Positions 45,313 through 54,446 of a stretch of 64,000 nucleotides of DNA are shown here, piece by piece. Each line of letters opens with the position of its first letter. The first letter of the stretch is position 1. The notes below the pieces were generated by a model, which saw only the letters and a list, made by a program, of their open reading frames with translations, searched no databases and was not told the origin of the DNA. The position numbers and the translations under genes were made by a program. Source of the DNA: Limnohabitans sp. MMS-10A-178 (lineage in GTDB: Bacteria > Pseudomonadota > Gammaproteobacteria > Burkholderiales > Burkholderiaceae_C); the NCBI RefSeq assembly GCF_003063375.1, contig NZ_NERY01000001.1, positions 744,001 to 808,000 of the forward strand, in the 5' to 3' direction.

Positions 45313-46159
45313 CATTTGTTTGATCGGCTGCGACTTCTCCAGCAGCCCGAGTCAACGCAAGCCCATTGTGGTTGCGCTGGGGACCAAACAGCGCAGCGTC
45401 GTCAAGCTTGACCGCTTGGAAAAATTTCACACACTTGATGCTTTTCAAAATTTTTTGAATGCACCCGTGCCTTCAGGCGCGATGTGTGTGGGCGGCTTTG
45501 ACTTGCCTTTCGGTTTGCCCCGCGAGTGGGTTGAGCACATGCAATGGCCTCTCACATGGCCTGAGTGCATGGACCGCTATGCCTCTTTCTCGCGCGAACA
45601 ATTGCGTCAATTTTTCAAACAGTTTTGCGACAGTCGTCCAGCAGGATCTAAGTTTGCACATCGCGCTACAGACTTGCCCGCAGGTTCTAGCCCTTCGATG
45701 AAATGGGTCAATCCACCCGTTGCATGGATGATGCACGCGGGTGTGCCCCTACTGCGAGCTGCGCATTGGACTTTGCCAGGAATGAGCCAGGGCCATCCCG
45801 ATCGCGTGGCCTTAGAGGCTTACCCAGGCTTGCTGGCCAAAGAAATTGTGAAGCAGCGCAGCTACAAGAGCGACGACAAATCAAAACAAACCCCCGACCG
45901 CTGGATGGCTCGCAAAGACATTTTGCATGCACTCGATTTGGGTCAAACCAAATTGGGTTTGCGGCTCAAGCTCAGCGCGGCGCAACACGACACTTTGTTG
46001 CTCGACGGATCGGGCGATTCTTTAGACGCGGTGCTTTGCATGGTGCAAGCGGCGTGGGCGCAGCAACAGCAAGAAACAGGGGCTTCAAAGGGGCCTTATG
46101 GCTTGCCAGAGTTTGATCCACTCGAAGGCTGGATTGTGAGCGCCTCAAGCCTAGAGTGA
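45305..46159 (+). CDS. DUF429 domain-containing protein
   Basis: In-frame GTG at 45305 overlaps the BLUF stop codon; VLDICLIGCDFSSSPSQRKPIVVALG...GGFDLPFGLPREWVE...DSLDAVLCMVQAAWA. Confidence 0.78.
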   Translation: MLDICLIGCDFSSSPSQRKPIVVALGTKQRSVVKLDRLEKFHTLDAFQNFLNAPVPSGAMCVGGFDLPFGLPREWVEHMQWPLTWPECMDRYASFSREQLRQFFKQFCDSRPAGSKFAHRATDLPAGSSPSMKWVNPPVAWMMHAGVPLLRAAHWTLPGMSQGHPDRVALEAYPGLLAKEIVKQRSYKSDDKSKQTPDRWMARKDILHALDLGQTKLGLRLKLSAAQHDTLLLDGSGDSLDAVLCMVQAAWAQQQQETGASKGPYGLPEFDPLEGWIVSASSLE

Positions 46160-47776
46160 TCGCAAAGCTTGAATGGCCTCCGTGTCGTTTCGATACAAGC
46201 TCACTTGGCTGTCTGGGCCCAACTCGCCTGCCAACTTGAGGGCTTTTTCTACCGGCAGTTTGATGCCGCTGATGTGCAACTGAATGCCGCTTCGAGTGAG
46301 GTATTGACGAAGTTGCTGAAGTGTCTCAACGCCGGTTGCATCAATGCGGTTGATGGGTTGCGCAAACAGGCACACATGTTGAATTTGCGCTTGCTCACGG
46401 AGTTGCTCTGTGATGTATTTTTCAAAGCTGCTGGCGGCGGCAAAGTCTAGTTCTGCATCCATCCGAATGGCAAATACATGGGGTGCCAGAGGGGGTAATT
46501 GCCACAAGTGACGGTCGCGCAAACTGCCATCTTCGTGCAAGCCCACTTCAATGATGCGAGGATGCAATCGAGTGTGCAAAAAGTGACTGAGGCCAAACAG
46601 AACGCCTGCTAAAACACCCCAATAAATGCGCGGGGCACTGAGCAAGGTGATGCCAAAGGTCAGACCTGCAGTCACGGCTTCCATGCGTGCCATTCGCCAC
46701 AGTTTGACAAAGGCCATGGGCTGAATGAGGCTAGAGACCGCCAAGATCACAATGGCTGCCAATACGGCGCGTGGCACATGAAAAAGCGCAGGCGCTGCAA
46801 AGACGGCCAAGAGCACGAATGACGTGGTGCCCACCACAGCCCAGCCTGTTTGGGCGCCCGCGGCCAGATTGATGGCTGATCGAGAGAAGGACGTGCTGGT
46901 GGCAAAACTGCCGCTCAAACCCGACACAATTTTGGCCAACCCCTGCCCAATCAAGTCTTGGTTTTCTTGCCAGACAGTGCCCTCTTTTTGGTTCTCTGTT
47001 TTGGCACAAGAAGCGGCCTCTAAAAAACTGACTAAGGCAATCAAAACAGCAGGGCCGGCCAGAAAGCCCAATTCTTCCAAAGAGGGTAACTTGGGTAAGG
47101 ACAGGCTTGGCAGATCTGATGGCAATGCGCCAATGACTGCACCGCCATTGGCAGCATAGCCCATGGCATAACTGACCGCCGCACTGACAACCACAACCAC
47201 CATGATGCTAGGCGATTTGGGAGCCCATTTTTTGGCCAGGAACAAAGCAGCCAAGCTGGCAGCGCCAAAAGCCAAATCAGCCCATTGGAAAGAGCCGCCA
47301 GATTGCCAACCTGTGAGGGCGGGCAATTGTGAAGCCATGATCAAAAGCCCTGCTGCTTGTGTGAACCCCATCATGACCGGCGAGCTGATGAGGTTCAAAA
47401 GCCAACCATAACGAAACACGCCCATCATCAACTGCAAAGTGCCTGCCATCAAGGCCAGCCAAACGGCCAAGTGAACCCAATGCCCACTGCCAGGCTGAGC
47501 CATGCCGATGAGAGATGCGCTAATCAGAATACAAGTGAGTGCAGAGGGACCGATGGACAGGCGGGTAGAGCCGCCCCACATCACGCCAATCAAAGCCGGC
47601 AAGAGCGCGGCATAAAGACCCGTGACCAAAGGCATGCCAGCCAGTGCCGCATAAGCAACCGACTGCGGCACCATGAGCAGGGCCACCGAAAATCCTGCCG
47701 TCCACTCTTGTTTAAAAAGCGCAGGCGTTAAGCGCGGCCATTGGAGGAAGGGAAACAAAGCCTTGACGAGGTTCAT
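46151..47776 (-). CDS. SulP-family anion transporter with STAS domain
   Basis: FSVALLMVPQSVAYAALAGMPLVTGLYAALLPALIG and C-terminal STAS INRIDATGVETLQQL. Confidence 0.93.
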   Translation of the reverse strand: MNLVKALFPFLQWPRLTPALFKQEWTAGFSVALLMVPQSVAYAALAGMPLVTGLYAALLPALIGVMWGGSTRLSIGPSALTCILISASLIGMAQPGSGHWVHLAVWLALMAGTLQLMMGVFRYGWLLNLISSPVMMGFTQAAGLLIMASQLPALTGWQSGGSFQWADLAFGAASLAALFLAKKWAPKSPSIMVVVVVSAAVSYAMGYAANGGAVIGALPSDLPSLSLPKLPSLEELGFLAGPAVLIALVSFLEAASCAKTENQKEGTVWQENQDLIGQGLAKIVSGLSGSFATSTSFSRSAINLAAGAQTGWAVVGTTSFVLLAVFAAPALFHVPRAVLAAIVILAVSSLIQPMAFVKLWRMARMEAVTAGLTFGITLLSAPRIYWGVLAGVLFGLSHFLHTRLHPRIIEVGLHEDGSLRDRHLWQLPPLAPHVFAIRMDAELDFAAASSFEKYITEQLREQAQIQHVCLFAQPINRIDATGVETLQQLRQYLTRSGIQLHISGIKLPVEKALKLAGELGPDSQVSLYRNDTEAIQALRSL

Positions 47777-47813
47777 GATGCCAAGCGTTGTTCAGTGGGC
47801 TTTGAAGGGGGGT

Positions 47814-48581
47814 TCAATGAATGGCCTGCTGGCGATAAGGTCGACACACTGGGCAATTCAAATTTCGGGCCGTGTTCATGGTTTGCCACTCCATGTGCTT
47901 CGCGTTGAACATCATGAGCTTGCCGTGAAGGCTGCTGCCCATGCCGCTCAAAATTTTAAGCGCTTCGGTTGCTTGCATGCTGCCAATGACTCCTACCAAG
48001 GGCGCCAAGACGCCCATGCTGGCGCAACTAGTTTCTTCAAAACTTTGGGTGGGCGGAAAGACGCAGGCGTAGCACGGTGAGTGTGTTTGCCGTGTGTCGT
48101 ACACCGCCACCTGACCATCTAGGCGCAAAGCCGCGCCTGAAACCAAGGGCTTGGCAAATTGGGCGCAGGCTTGGTTGATCAGTTGGCGTGTTTCAAAATT
48201 GTCTGTGCAGTCCAGCACCACATCGACCGTAGGCACGCATTGAGCGAGCAAGGCTGCGTCTGCTTTTTGGGCATAGCCGCTTACACGAACGTCTGGATTG
48301 ATGGCTGAAATGGCCGTTTGAAGAGATGCCACTTTGGCTTGCCCCACACGGTTTTGCGCATGCGCAATTTGGCGTTGCAGGTTGGTGACATCGACATGAT
48401 CGTGATCGACCAAGCTGATATGGCCCACCCCCGCGCTGGCCAGATAAAGGGCAGCAGGTGAGCCTAGACCACCTGCGCCAACGATGAGCGCGTGAGATTG
48501 AGAGACCTTCTCCTGACCCTCCACGCCCCATTCATCTAAAAGAATGTGGCGCGAGTAACGCAGCAGCTGATCGTCCCGCAT
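47814..48581 (-). CDS. moeB: HesA/MoeB/ThiF-family adenylyltransferase
   Basis: DQLLRYSRHILLDEWGVEGQEKVSQSHALIVGAGGLGSPAALYLASAGVGHISLVD and C-terminal CPVC. Confidence 0.92.
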   Translation of the reverse strand: MRDDQLLRYSRHILLDEWGVEGQEKVSQSHALIVGAGGLGSPAALYLASAGVGHISLVDHDHVDVTNLQRQIAHAQNRVGQAKVASLQTAISAINPDVRVSGYAQKADAALLAQCVPTVDVVLDCTDNFETRQLINQACAQFAKPLVSGAALRLDGQVAVYDTRQTHSPCYACVFPPTQSFEETSCASMGVLAPLVGVIGSMQATEALKILSGMGSSLHGKLMMFNAKHMEWQTMNTARNLNCPVCRPYRQQAIH

Positions 48582-48587
48582 GGGCGA

Positions 48588-50036
48588 TTACTTATCTTTT
48601 TTCTCTACTTTGCGCTCAGCCAAAGTGGCACTGGCCTTGACGGGCAAGCCTTTGAGTTGGTTGAGAGCCTGGATCAGTTGGAAGTCTTTGTCAGATCCAA
48701 ATTCTGGCGGACGTCTTTCGGACTCAGGCTTTTTGGCATCTTCTTCTAATTTTTTGAGTGCTGCTTCTCTGGCTTTTTGGCGCTCTTCATTTTTCTTTTC
48801 AGCTTCTTGGCCATTGCCAAGGTGCTTTTCTAAATCGGCCTCGCGCGTGCGCAAAGCTGCAAACACATTGCCGTTTTCAGTTTCGTCCAGCATGACATCC
48901 GGCAGGATGCCTTTGGCTTGAATCGATTGGCCATTGGGAGTGTAGTAGCGGGCCGTGGTGAGCTTCAAAGCGGTGTCGGGACCCAGCTGGCGAACCGTTT
49001 GAACGGAGCCTTTGCCAAATGTTTGGCTGCCCATGATGGTGGCACGTTTGTGATCTTGAAGTGCACCCGCCACAATTTCACTGGCGGAGGCGGAGCCTTC
49101 ATTGACCAAGACCACCAAAGGAATTTTTTTCAATTTGCCCTGTGTGTTTTGGGTGAGGCGTTGTATGGGATCGTTGTCTGCATTGCGGCGCCAAAACTGG
49201 GGCGCAGCTTTGTACACAAATTTACTTTCTGCCAATTGGCCGTTGGTGGAAACCACGGTAACGTTTTCTGGCAAGAAAGCGGCAGACAAGGCAACTGCGG
49301 CATCCAAAAGACCGCCTGGGTCGTTGCGCAAATCGAGCACCAAGCCTTGAAGCTTGGGATCTTGCTTGAACATGTCTTCTAATTTCTTGGAGAAATCTTC
49401 GACGGTTCTTTCTTGGAACTGAGAAACTCGAATCCAGCCATAGCCCGGCTGAACCAACCTGGCTTTGACCGATTGGGTTTTAATTTCTTCACGAACAATG
49501 GTGACTGTGAAAGTGCGGCTTTCGTCTTTGCGGAAAATGGTGAGGACCACTTTGGTGTTGGGCTCACCCCGCATGCGCTTGACCGCATCGTTCATGGACA
49601 AACCTTTGACGATGGTCTCGTCAATTTTGGTAATGAGGTCGTTGGTTTTCAAGCCAGCACGGTCGGCTGGTGAGCCTTCAATGGGGGACACCACTTTGAC
49701 CACGCCTTCTTCTTGAGTGATCTCAATGCCCACACCCACAAAGCGCCCAGAGGTTCCTTCGCTGAACTCTTTGAAGCTTTTCTTGTCGAAGTATTGAGAG
49801 TGCGGGTCGAGGCTTGAAACCATGCCAGAGATGGCTTCGGTGATGAGCTTTTTCTCGTCGACTGTTTCGACATAGTCGCTTTTGACCATGCCAAACACGG
49901 CGGCCAGTTGTTGGAGTTCTTCAAGCGGCAAGGGCGCAAAGGCACCTCGCGCTGTGGTTTGAAGCGAAATGGTGGTGAGCGCGCCCGCTAAAGCGCCAAT
50001 GCTGAGCCAACCTGCGATTTTTAATTTCTGTCCCAT
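48588..50036 (-). CDS. S41-family C-terminal processing peptidase with PDZ domain
   Basis: VVLVNEGSASASEIVAGALQDHKRATIMGSQTFGKGSVQ (catalytic Ser/Lys region) and a PDZ-like segment. Confidence 0.94.
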   Translation of the reverse strand: MGQKLKIAGWLSIGALAGALTTISLQTTARGAFAPLPLEELQQLAAVFGMVKSDYVETVDEKKLITEAISGMVSSLDPHSQYFDKKSFKEFSEGTSGRFVGVGIEITQEEGVVKVVSPIEGSPADRAGLKTNDLITKIDETIVKGLSMNDAVKRMRGEPNTKVVLTIFRKDESRTFTVTIVREEIKTQSVKARLVQPGYGWIRVSQFQERTVEDFSKKLEDMFKQDPKLQGLVLDLRNDPGGLLDAAVALSAAFLPENVTVVSTNGQLAESKFVYKAAPQFWRRNADNDPIQRLTQNTQGKLKKIPLVVLVNEGSASASEIVAGALQDHKRATIMGSQTFGKGSVQTVRQLGPDTALKLTTARYYTPNGQSIQAKGILPDVMLDETENGNVFAALRTREADLEKHLGNGQEAEKKNEERQKAREAALKKLEEDAKKPESERRPPEFGSDKDFQLIQALNQLKGLPVKASATLAERKVEKKDK

Positions 50037-50122
50037 GTGCTTGACCCCTTAGGTCTCCTTTTCAACCAATATACACCCTGACAGTCTTCTTTGTGCAAGT
50101 CTGGTCATGTCTTTCGGGTAAA

Positions 50123-50866
50123 TCAAGCTTTACCTTGGCTGGCCACAGCCGCCGCCGCCTTGGCTGCTGCATCTGCATCACCCAGGTAGTAGTGTTTGAT
50201 GGGCTTCAAGTTGGCATCTAGCTCGTAGACCAGCGGAATGCCATTGGGGATGTTCAAGTTCACGATGTCGGCATCGGAAATGTTGTCTAAGTACTTGATA
50301 AGGGCTCGGATGGAATTGCCATGTGCGGCCACCACAATTTGCTTGCCAGCCTTGATGGCGGGAGCTATGGACTCGTTCCAAAATGGCATGACCCGGTCTA
50401 CCGTGTCTTTCAGGCACTCTGTGAGCGGAATATCCTGAGGCTTGAGTTTGGCATAGCGCAAGTCGGCGCGCTCACAGCGGGGGTCGGATGCTTCTAATGC
50501 AGGCGGTGGGGTGTCATAGCTTCGGCGCCAAACCAAAACTTGCTCATCGCCAAACTTTTTGGCTGTCTCAGCTTTGTTCAGTCCTTGAAGGGCGCCGTAG
50601 TGACGCTCGTTCAGGCGCCAGCTGTGGTGCACAGGCAGCCACTGGCGGTCCATGGCATCTAGGGTGTGCCACAGGGTGTGAATGGCGCGTTTGAGAACGC
50701 TGGTGTAAGCTAGGTCGAACTCGTAGCCTGCCGCTTTGAGCAAGCGGCCAGCTGTTTGAGCTTGCTCTATTCCCGTGGGCGTGAGGTCGACGTCAGTCCA
50801 TCCGGTAAAGCGATTTTCTAAATTCCAAGTGGACTCGCCGTGGCGAATAAGAACGAATTTGTACAT
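50123..50866 (-). CDS. gpmA: 2,3-bisphosphoglycerate-dependent phosphoglycerate mutase
   Basis: [32 protein letters not shown]. Confidence 0.97.
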   Translation of the reverse strand: MYKFVLIRHGESTWNLENRFTGWTDVDLTPTGIEQAQTAGRLLKAAGYEFDLAYTSVLKRAIHTLWHTLDAMDRQWLPVHHSWRLNERHYGALQGLNKAETAKKFGDEQVLVWRRSYDTPPPALEASDPRCERADLRYAKLKPQDIPLTECLKDTVDRVMPFWNESIAPAIKAGKQIVVAAHGNSIRALIKYLDNISDADIVNLNIPNGIPLVYELDANLKPIKHYYLGDADAAAKAAAAVASQGKA

Positions 50867-50977
50867 GGTCAAAGGATTTATCAAGAAAGAAATGCGGGAT
50901 CACGCCCAGCATTTTAGAATTCGAATCTGGCATGTCTTATTGAATTAGACTGCAATTGAACTTTTTAAGGGTTTTTT

Positions 50978-51385
50978 GTGAATTTTTTGATTGAAAACTG
51001 GATGTTGGTCGCCGTTGCAGCGGGTTCTGCCTTGGCTTTGTTTTTGCCAACTATCACCAAAGGTGCTGCAGGCGGTGTCGAACCTACAGAGGCTGTTTTG
51101 CTCATCAACCGCGAAAAAGCGGTTTTGATTGATGTTTGTGAACCCGCTGAATATGCGCAGGGGCATGCAATGGGCTCCAAGAACATTCCATTGGGTCAGT
51201 TGGAGACTCAACTGCCTCTGATGGTCAAAAACAAGAGTTTGCCGGTGATCTTGGTGTGCCAAGTGGGCGGCCGTGCCAGCCGAGCAGCCACACAAGCAAA
51301 AAAATTGGGCTACGAGCGTGCGCAGGCCTTATCGGGTGGCTTGAAAGCCTGGCGCGAAGCCAGTTTGCCCGTCGAAAAAGCCTGA
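50978..51385 (+). CDS. Membrane-anchored rhodanese-like protein
   Basis: N-terminal TM, then VLIDVCEPAEYAQGHAMGSKNIPLGQLE and VILVCQVGGRASRAATQAKKLGYERAQALSGGLKAW. Confidence 0.92.
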   Translation: MNFLIENWMLVAVAAGSALALFLPTITKGAAGGVEPTEAVLLINREKAVLIDVCEPAEYAQGHAMGSKNIPLGQLETQLPLMVKNKSLPVILVCQVGGRASRAATQAKKLGYERAQALSGGLKAWREASLPVEKA

Positions 51386-51435
51386 TCGAATCTGAAAAAG
51401 AAATCAGCCTGTTTGAGTATTGAATTGGAGAAGTC

Positions 51436-51696
51436 ATGCCCCACGTGAAGATGTACACCACTGCTGTTTGCCCATATTGCGTTAGAGCCAAGCAAATTTT
51501 GAAGGCCAAGGGCGTGACCGAGATTGAGGAAATCAGGATAGATACCCAGCCCGAAATTCGCGAGCACATGATGAGCATCACTGGCCGCAGAACAGTGCCT
51601 CAAATTTTCATTGGCGAGACCCACGTTGGGGGTTGCGACGATTTAATGGCCCTCGACGCCAAAGGCGGCTTGATGCCGCTCCTGCAAGCCAGTTAA
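51436..51696 (+). CDS. grxC: Glutaredoxin 3
   Basis: VKMYTTAVCPYCVRAKQILKAKGV and RRTVPQIFIGETHVGGCDDLMAL; CPYC active site. Confidence 0.95.
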   Translation: MPHVKMYTTAVCPYCVRAKQILKAKGVTEIEEIRIDTQPEIREHMMSITGRRTVPQIFIGETHVGGCDDLMALDAKGGLMPLLQAS

Positions 51697-51812
51697 ATCC
51701 ATTAGTTCAAGCATGACGCGGCCCTTTTCTTATCGGTCATAATGCTTGCAATCTCTCGGCAGGGGCTTTTCAAGCGGCCGAAGGGAAAACCACTTTTTTA
51801 CCAAGAGTTTTT

Positions 51813-52271
51813 ATGTCAGAAGCAAGCACCCCTGTGTTCCAAATCCAGCGCGTTTACTTGAAAGAAGCGTCTTTGGAGCAACCCAACTCTCCTGCCATTT
51901 TGCTCGAGCAACAACAACCCTCAGTCGATATTCAGTTGGGTGTTGAGGCCAACCAAGCAGCAGACGGTGTTTTCGAAGTCTGCGTTACTGCCACAGTGCA
52001 CACCAAAATTGAAGACAAAACCGTGTTCTTGGTAGAGTGCAAGCAAGCTGGTATTTTTGAAATTCGCAATTTGCCTGAAGACCAAATGGGCTCTGTCATG
52101 GGCATCGCTTGCCCCCAAATCATTTACCCCTACTTGCGTGGCAACGTTGCCGACATGATCACCCGTGGAGGCTTTCCACCCGTGCACTTGGCCGAAATTA
52201 ACTTCCAAGCCATGTACGAGCAACAACAAGCTGAAGCGGCAGGAAAAGCGGCAGCACCGCAAGTCCAGTAA
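51813..52271 (+). CDS. secB: Protein-export chaperone SecB
   Basis: [28 protein letters not shown]...[33 protein letters not shown]. Confidence 0.97.
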   Translation: MSEASTPVFQIQRVYLKEASLEQPNSPAILLEQQQPSVDIQLGVEANQAADGVFEVCVTATVHTKIEDKTVFLVECKQAGIFEIRNLPEDQMGSVMGIACPQIIYPYLRGNVADMITRGGFPPVHLAEINFQAMYEQQQAEAAGKAAAPQVQ

Positions 52272-52291
52272 TTGACTTTGAGGCCCCCAAC

Positions 52292-53314
52292 TTGAGCCTG
52301 AAGATCGCGGTCATCGGGGCAGGTGCTTGGGGCACAGCGCTGGCCGTCAGCGCCAGTCGGCATGCGGCAGGACACCAGGTTCAATTGTGGACGCGTGACC
52401 CTGTTGCTGCCAAAGAGATGCAATTGCAAGGTCGCAACCAGCGTTATTTGCCTGAGGTTGAATTCCCCAAAACCTTGCGCTGCACCAGTTCAGATGTTTC
52501 GGAATTGGCCTCATGGGCTGCTGGCCATGACCTGATTGTCATTGGCACACCCATGTCTGCGCTGCGCAGCATGCTGCAAACATTGCAAAATGTTCAAGTG
52601 CCGGTGGCTTGGCTTTGCAAAGGGTTTGAAGCAGCCTCACCCCACATTGAATCGGGTGCCATGCCTCATGAGGTTTGCCAACAAGTTGCGCCCCATTTGA
52701 TGTCGGGCGCATTGAGTGGTCCCAGCTTTGCATTGGAAGTGGCGCGCGGTCAGCCCACTGCGCTGGTAGCTGCCAGTGCCCATGCCGCGGTGCGACAAAT
52801 TTTGGTAGAGGCTTTTCACAGCCCTAGTTTGCGTGTTTATGCCAACGACGACATGGTGGGTGTCGAAGTGGGCGGCGCAGTGAAAAATGTGTTGGCCATT
52901 GCCACCGGATTGTGTGATGGCCTGAACTTAGGCCTGAATGCACGGGCTGCATTGATCACCCGAGGTTTGTCAGAAATGACTCGTCTGGGCATGGCCTTGG
53001 GCGCCAAAGCAGAAACCTTTATGGGCTTGTCTGGCTTGGGCGATTTGGTTCTTACAGCCACAGGCGATTTGAGCCGCAATCGCAAAGTAGGACTGTTGTT
53101 GGCGCAGGGCATGGATTTGCATCAAGCGGTTCAATCCTTGGGCCATGTGGCCGAGGGTGTTTACAGCGCTCGCACCGTGGTCAAGCGTGCACAGGCGCTG
53201 GGCATTGAGATGCCCATTGCTCAGGGTGTGGTGGCCTTGCTAGACGGCCACTTAAAACCCTCTGAAGCCGTGGCAGCGCTCATGGGTCGAGACGCCAAGG
53301 GCGAAACGGCTTAA
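52292..53314 (+). CDS. gpsA: NAD(P)H-dependent glycerol-3-phosphate dehydrogenase
   Basis: [71 protein letters not shown] start. Confidence 0.96.
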   Translation: MSLKIAVIGAGAWGTALAVSASRHAAGHQVQLWTRDPVAAKEMQLQGRNQRYLPEVEFPKTLRCTSSDVSELASWAAGHDLIVIGTPMSALRSMLQTLQNVQVPVAWLCKGFEAASPHIESGAMPHEVCQQVAPHLMSGALSGPSFALEVARGQPTALVAASAHAAVRQILVEAFHSPSLRVYANDDMVGVEVGGAVKNVLAIATGLCDGLNLGLNARAALITRGLSEMTRLGMALGAKAETFMGLSGLGDLVLTATGDLSRNRKVGLLLAQGMDLHQAVQSLGHVAEGVYSARTVVKRAQALGIEMPIAQGVVALLDGHLKPSEAVAALMGRDAKGETA

Positions 53315-53326
53315 AGCATTTGTGAG

Positions 53327-54190
53327 TTAAACGGGTGTGAACGACAGCCGCACGTAGATGGGTGCGAAGGCTTCAGCTTGGGTAATTTCAATTAGCGTTT
53401 CTTTGGCCAACTCAAGCAAGGCAATGAATGTGACTACCAACACGGGCGTGCCTTTGCTGGGATCGAACAAGTTTTCAAACTCGACAAACTTGCGGCCCTG
53501 TAAGTGCTTTAAAACGATGCTCATGTGCTCTCGCACACTGAGTTCTTCGCGGGTAATTTTGTGGTGCTGAACCAGTTTGGCACGTTTCAAAATGTCGCGC
53601 CAAGCTTCTTGAAGTTCAACCAAGTGCACATCGGGAAAGCGCGGTTGCAGACTTTGCTCGATGTAGACCTGAGCCTTTAAAAAGTCGCGGCCGTACTGCG
53701 GCAAATTGCCCAACTGCATGGAGGCCATTTTCATTTGCTCGTATTCCAGCAAACGACGAACCAATTCGGCACGCGGGTCTTCGGGCTCTTGGCCCTCCGC
53801 CACTTTTTTGGGTGGCAACAGCATGCGCGATTTGATTTCAATCAGCATGGCGGCCATGAGCAAATACTCAGCAGCCAACTCAAGGTTGTGCTCGCGAATT
53901 TCATCGACATAACTGAGGTACTGGCGCGTGACCGCGGCCATGGGAATGTCGAGAATGTTGAAGTTTTGCTTGCGAATGAGGTAGAGCAGCAAGTCCAGAG
54001 GACCTTCAAAAGCCTCTAAAAAAACCTCTAAAGCATCGGGTGGGATGTAAAGGTCGTTGGGCATTGAAAACAAAGGCTCGCCATACAAACGAGCCACTGC
54101 CACGTGGTCAATGACCTCGGGCAGACCCGCCGTGTTTTCAACGGTGGGCAGAAGCTCTGGGGGAGCAGCGGTGTTTTCCAAAAGACTCAA
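53327..54190 (-). CDS. scpA: Segregation and condensation protein A
   Basis: FEGPLDLLLYLIRKQNFNILDIPMAAVTRQYLSYVDEIREHNLELAAEYLLMAAMLIEIKSRMLLP. Confidence 0.95.
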   Translation of the reverse strand: MSLLENTAAPPELLPTVENTAGLPEVIDHVAVARLYGEPLFSMPNDLYIPPDALEVFLEAFEGPLDLLLYLIRKQNFNILDIPMAAVTRQYLSYVDEIREHNLELAAEYLLMAAMLIEIKSRMLLPPKKVAEGQEPEDPRAELVRRLLEYEQMKMASMQLGNLPQYGRDFLKAQVYIEQSLQPRFPDVHLVELQEAWRDILKRAKLVQHHKITREELSVREHMSIVLKHLQGRKFVEFENLFDPSKGTPVLVVTFIALLELAKETLIEITQAEAFAPIYVRLSFTPV

Positions 54191-54399
54191 CCTTTTGTTT
54201 GATAAACGTAGGGCTTTTGGGCCACACGGCCTGAATTGAATTCTTTCAAGACATGGCGGTCAACCGAGGCGTTCCACAGCAAAGCACGGGCTTCTTTTTG
54301 CGCTGCGTCAAGGTGAGGCCGATCTGCCTTGAGTTGTTCAATGAACTGGGTGGTGTCGGATTGGTAGTCAGGGCGACGGAAAAAATGCAGGAGCGACAT
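54187..54399 (-). CDS. DUF3460 family small protein
   Basis: 70-aa ORF SLLHFFRRPDYQSDTTQFIEQLKADRPHLDAAQKEARALLWNASVDRHVLKEFNSGRVAQKPYVYQ; overlaps scpA by 4 bp. Confidence 0.8.
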   Translation of the reverse strand: MSLLHFFRRPDYQSDTTQFIEQLKADRPHLDAAQKEARALLWNASVDRHVLKEFNSGRVAQKPYVYQTKG

Positions 54400-54446
54400 G
54401 GCAAAGCGCTTTCTAATGAATTGAGGCTTATTTTAGCGTTACGGCG

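Noticed and set aside
51697-51812. AAGCAT...ATGCTT inverted repeat and candidate -10 before secB
   Set aside because: Six-base arms 31 bp apart, easily chance; no clear regulatory family.
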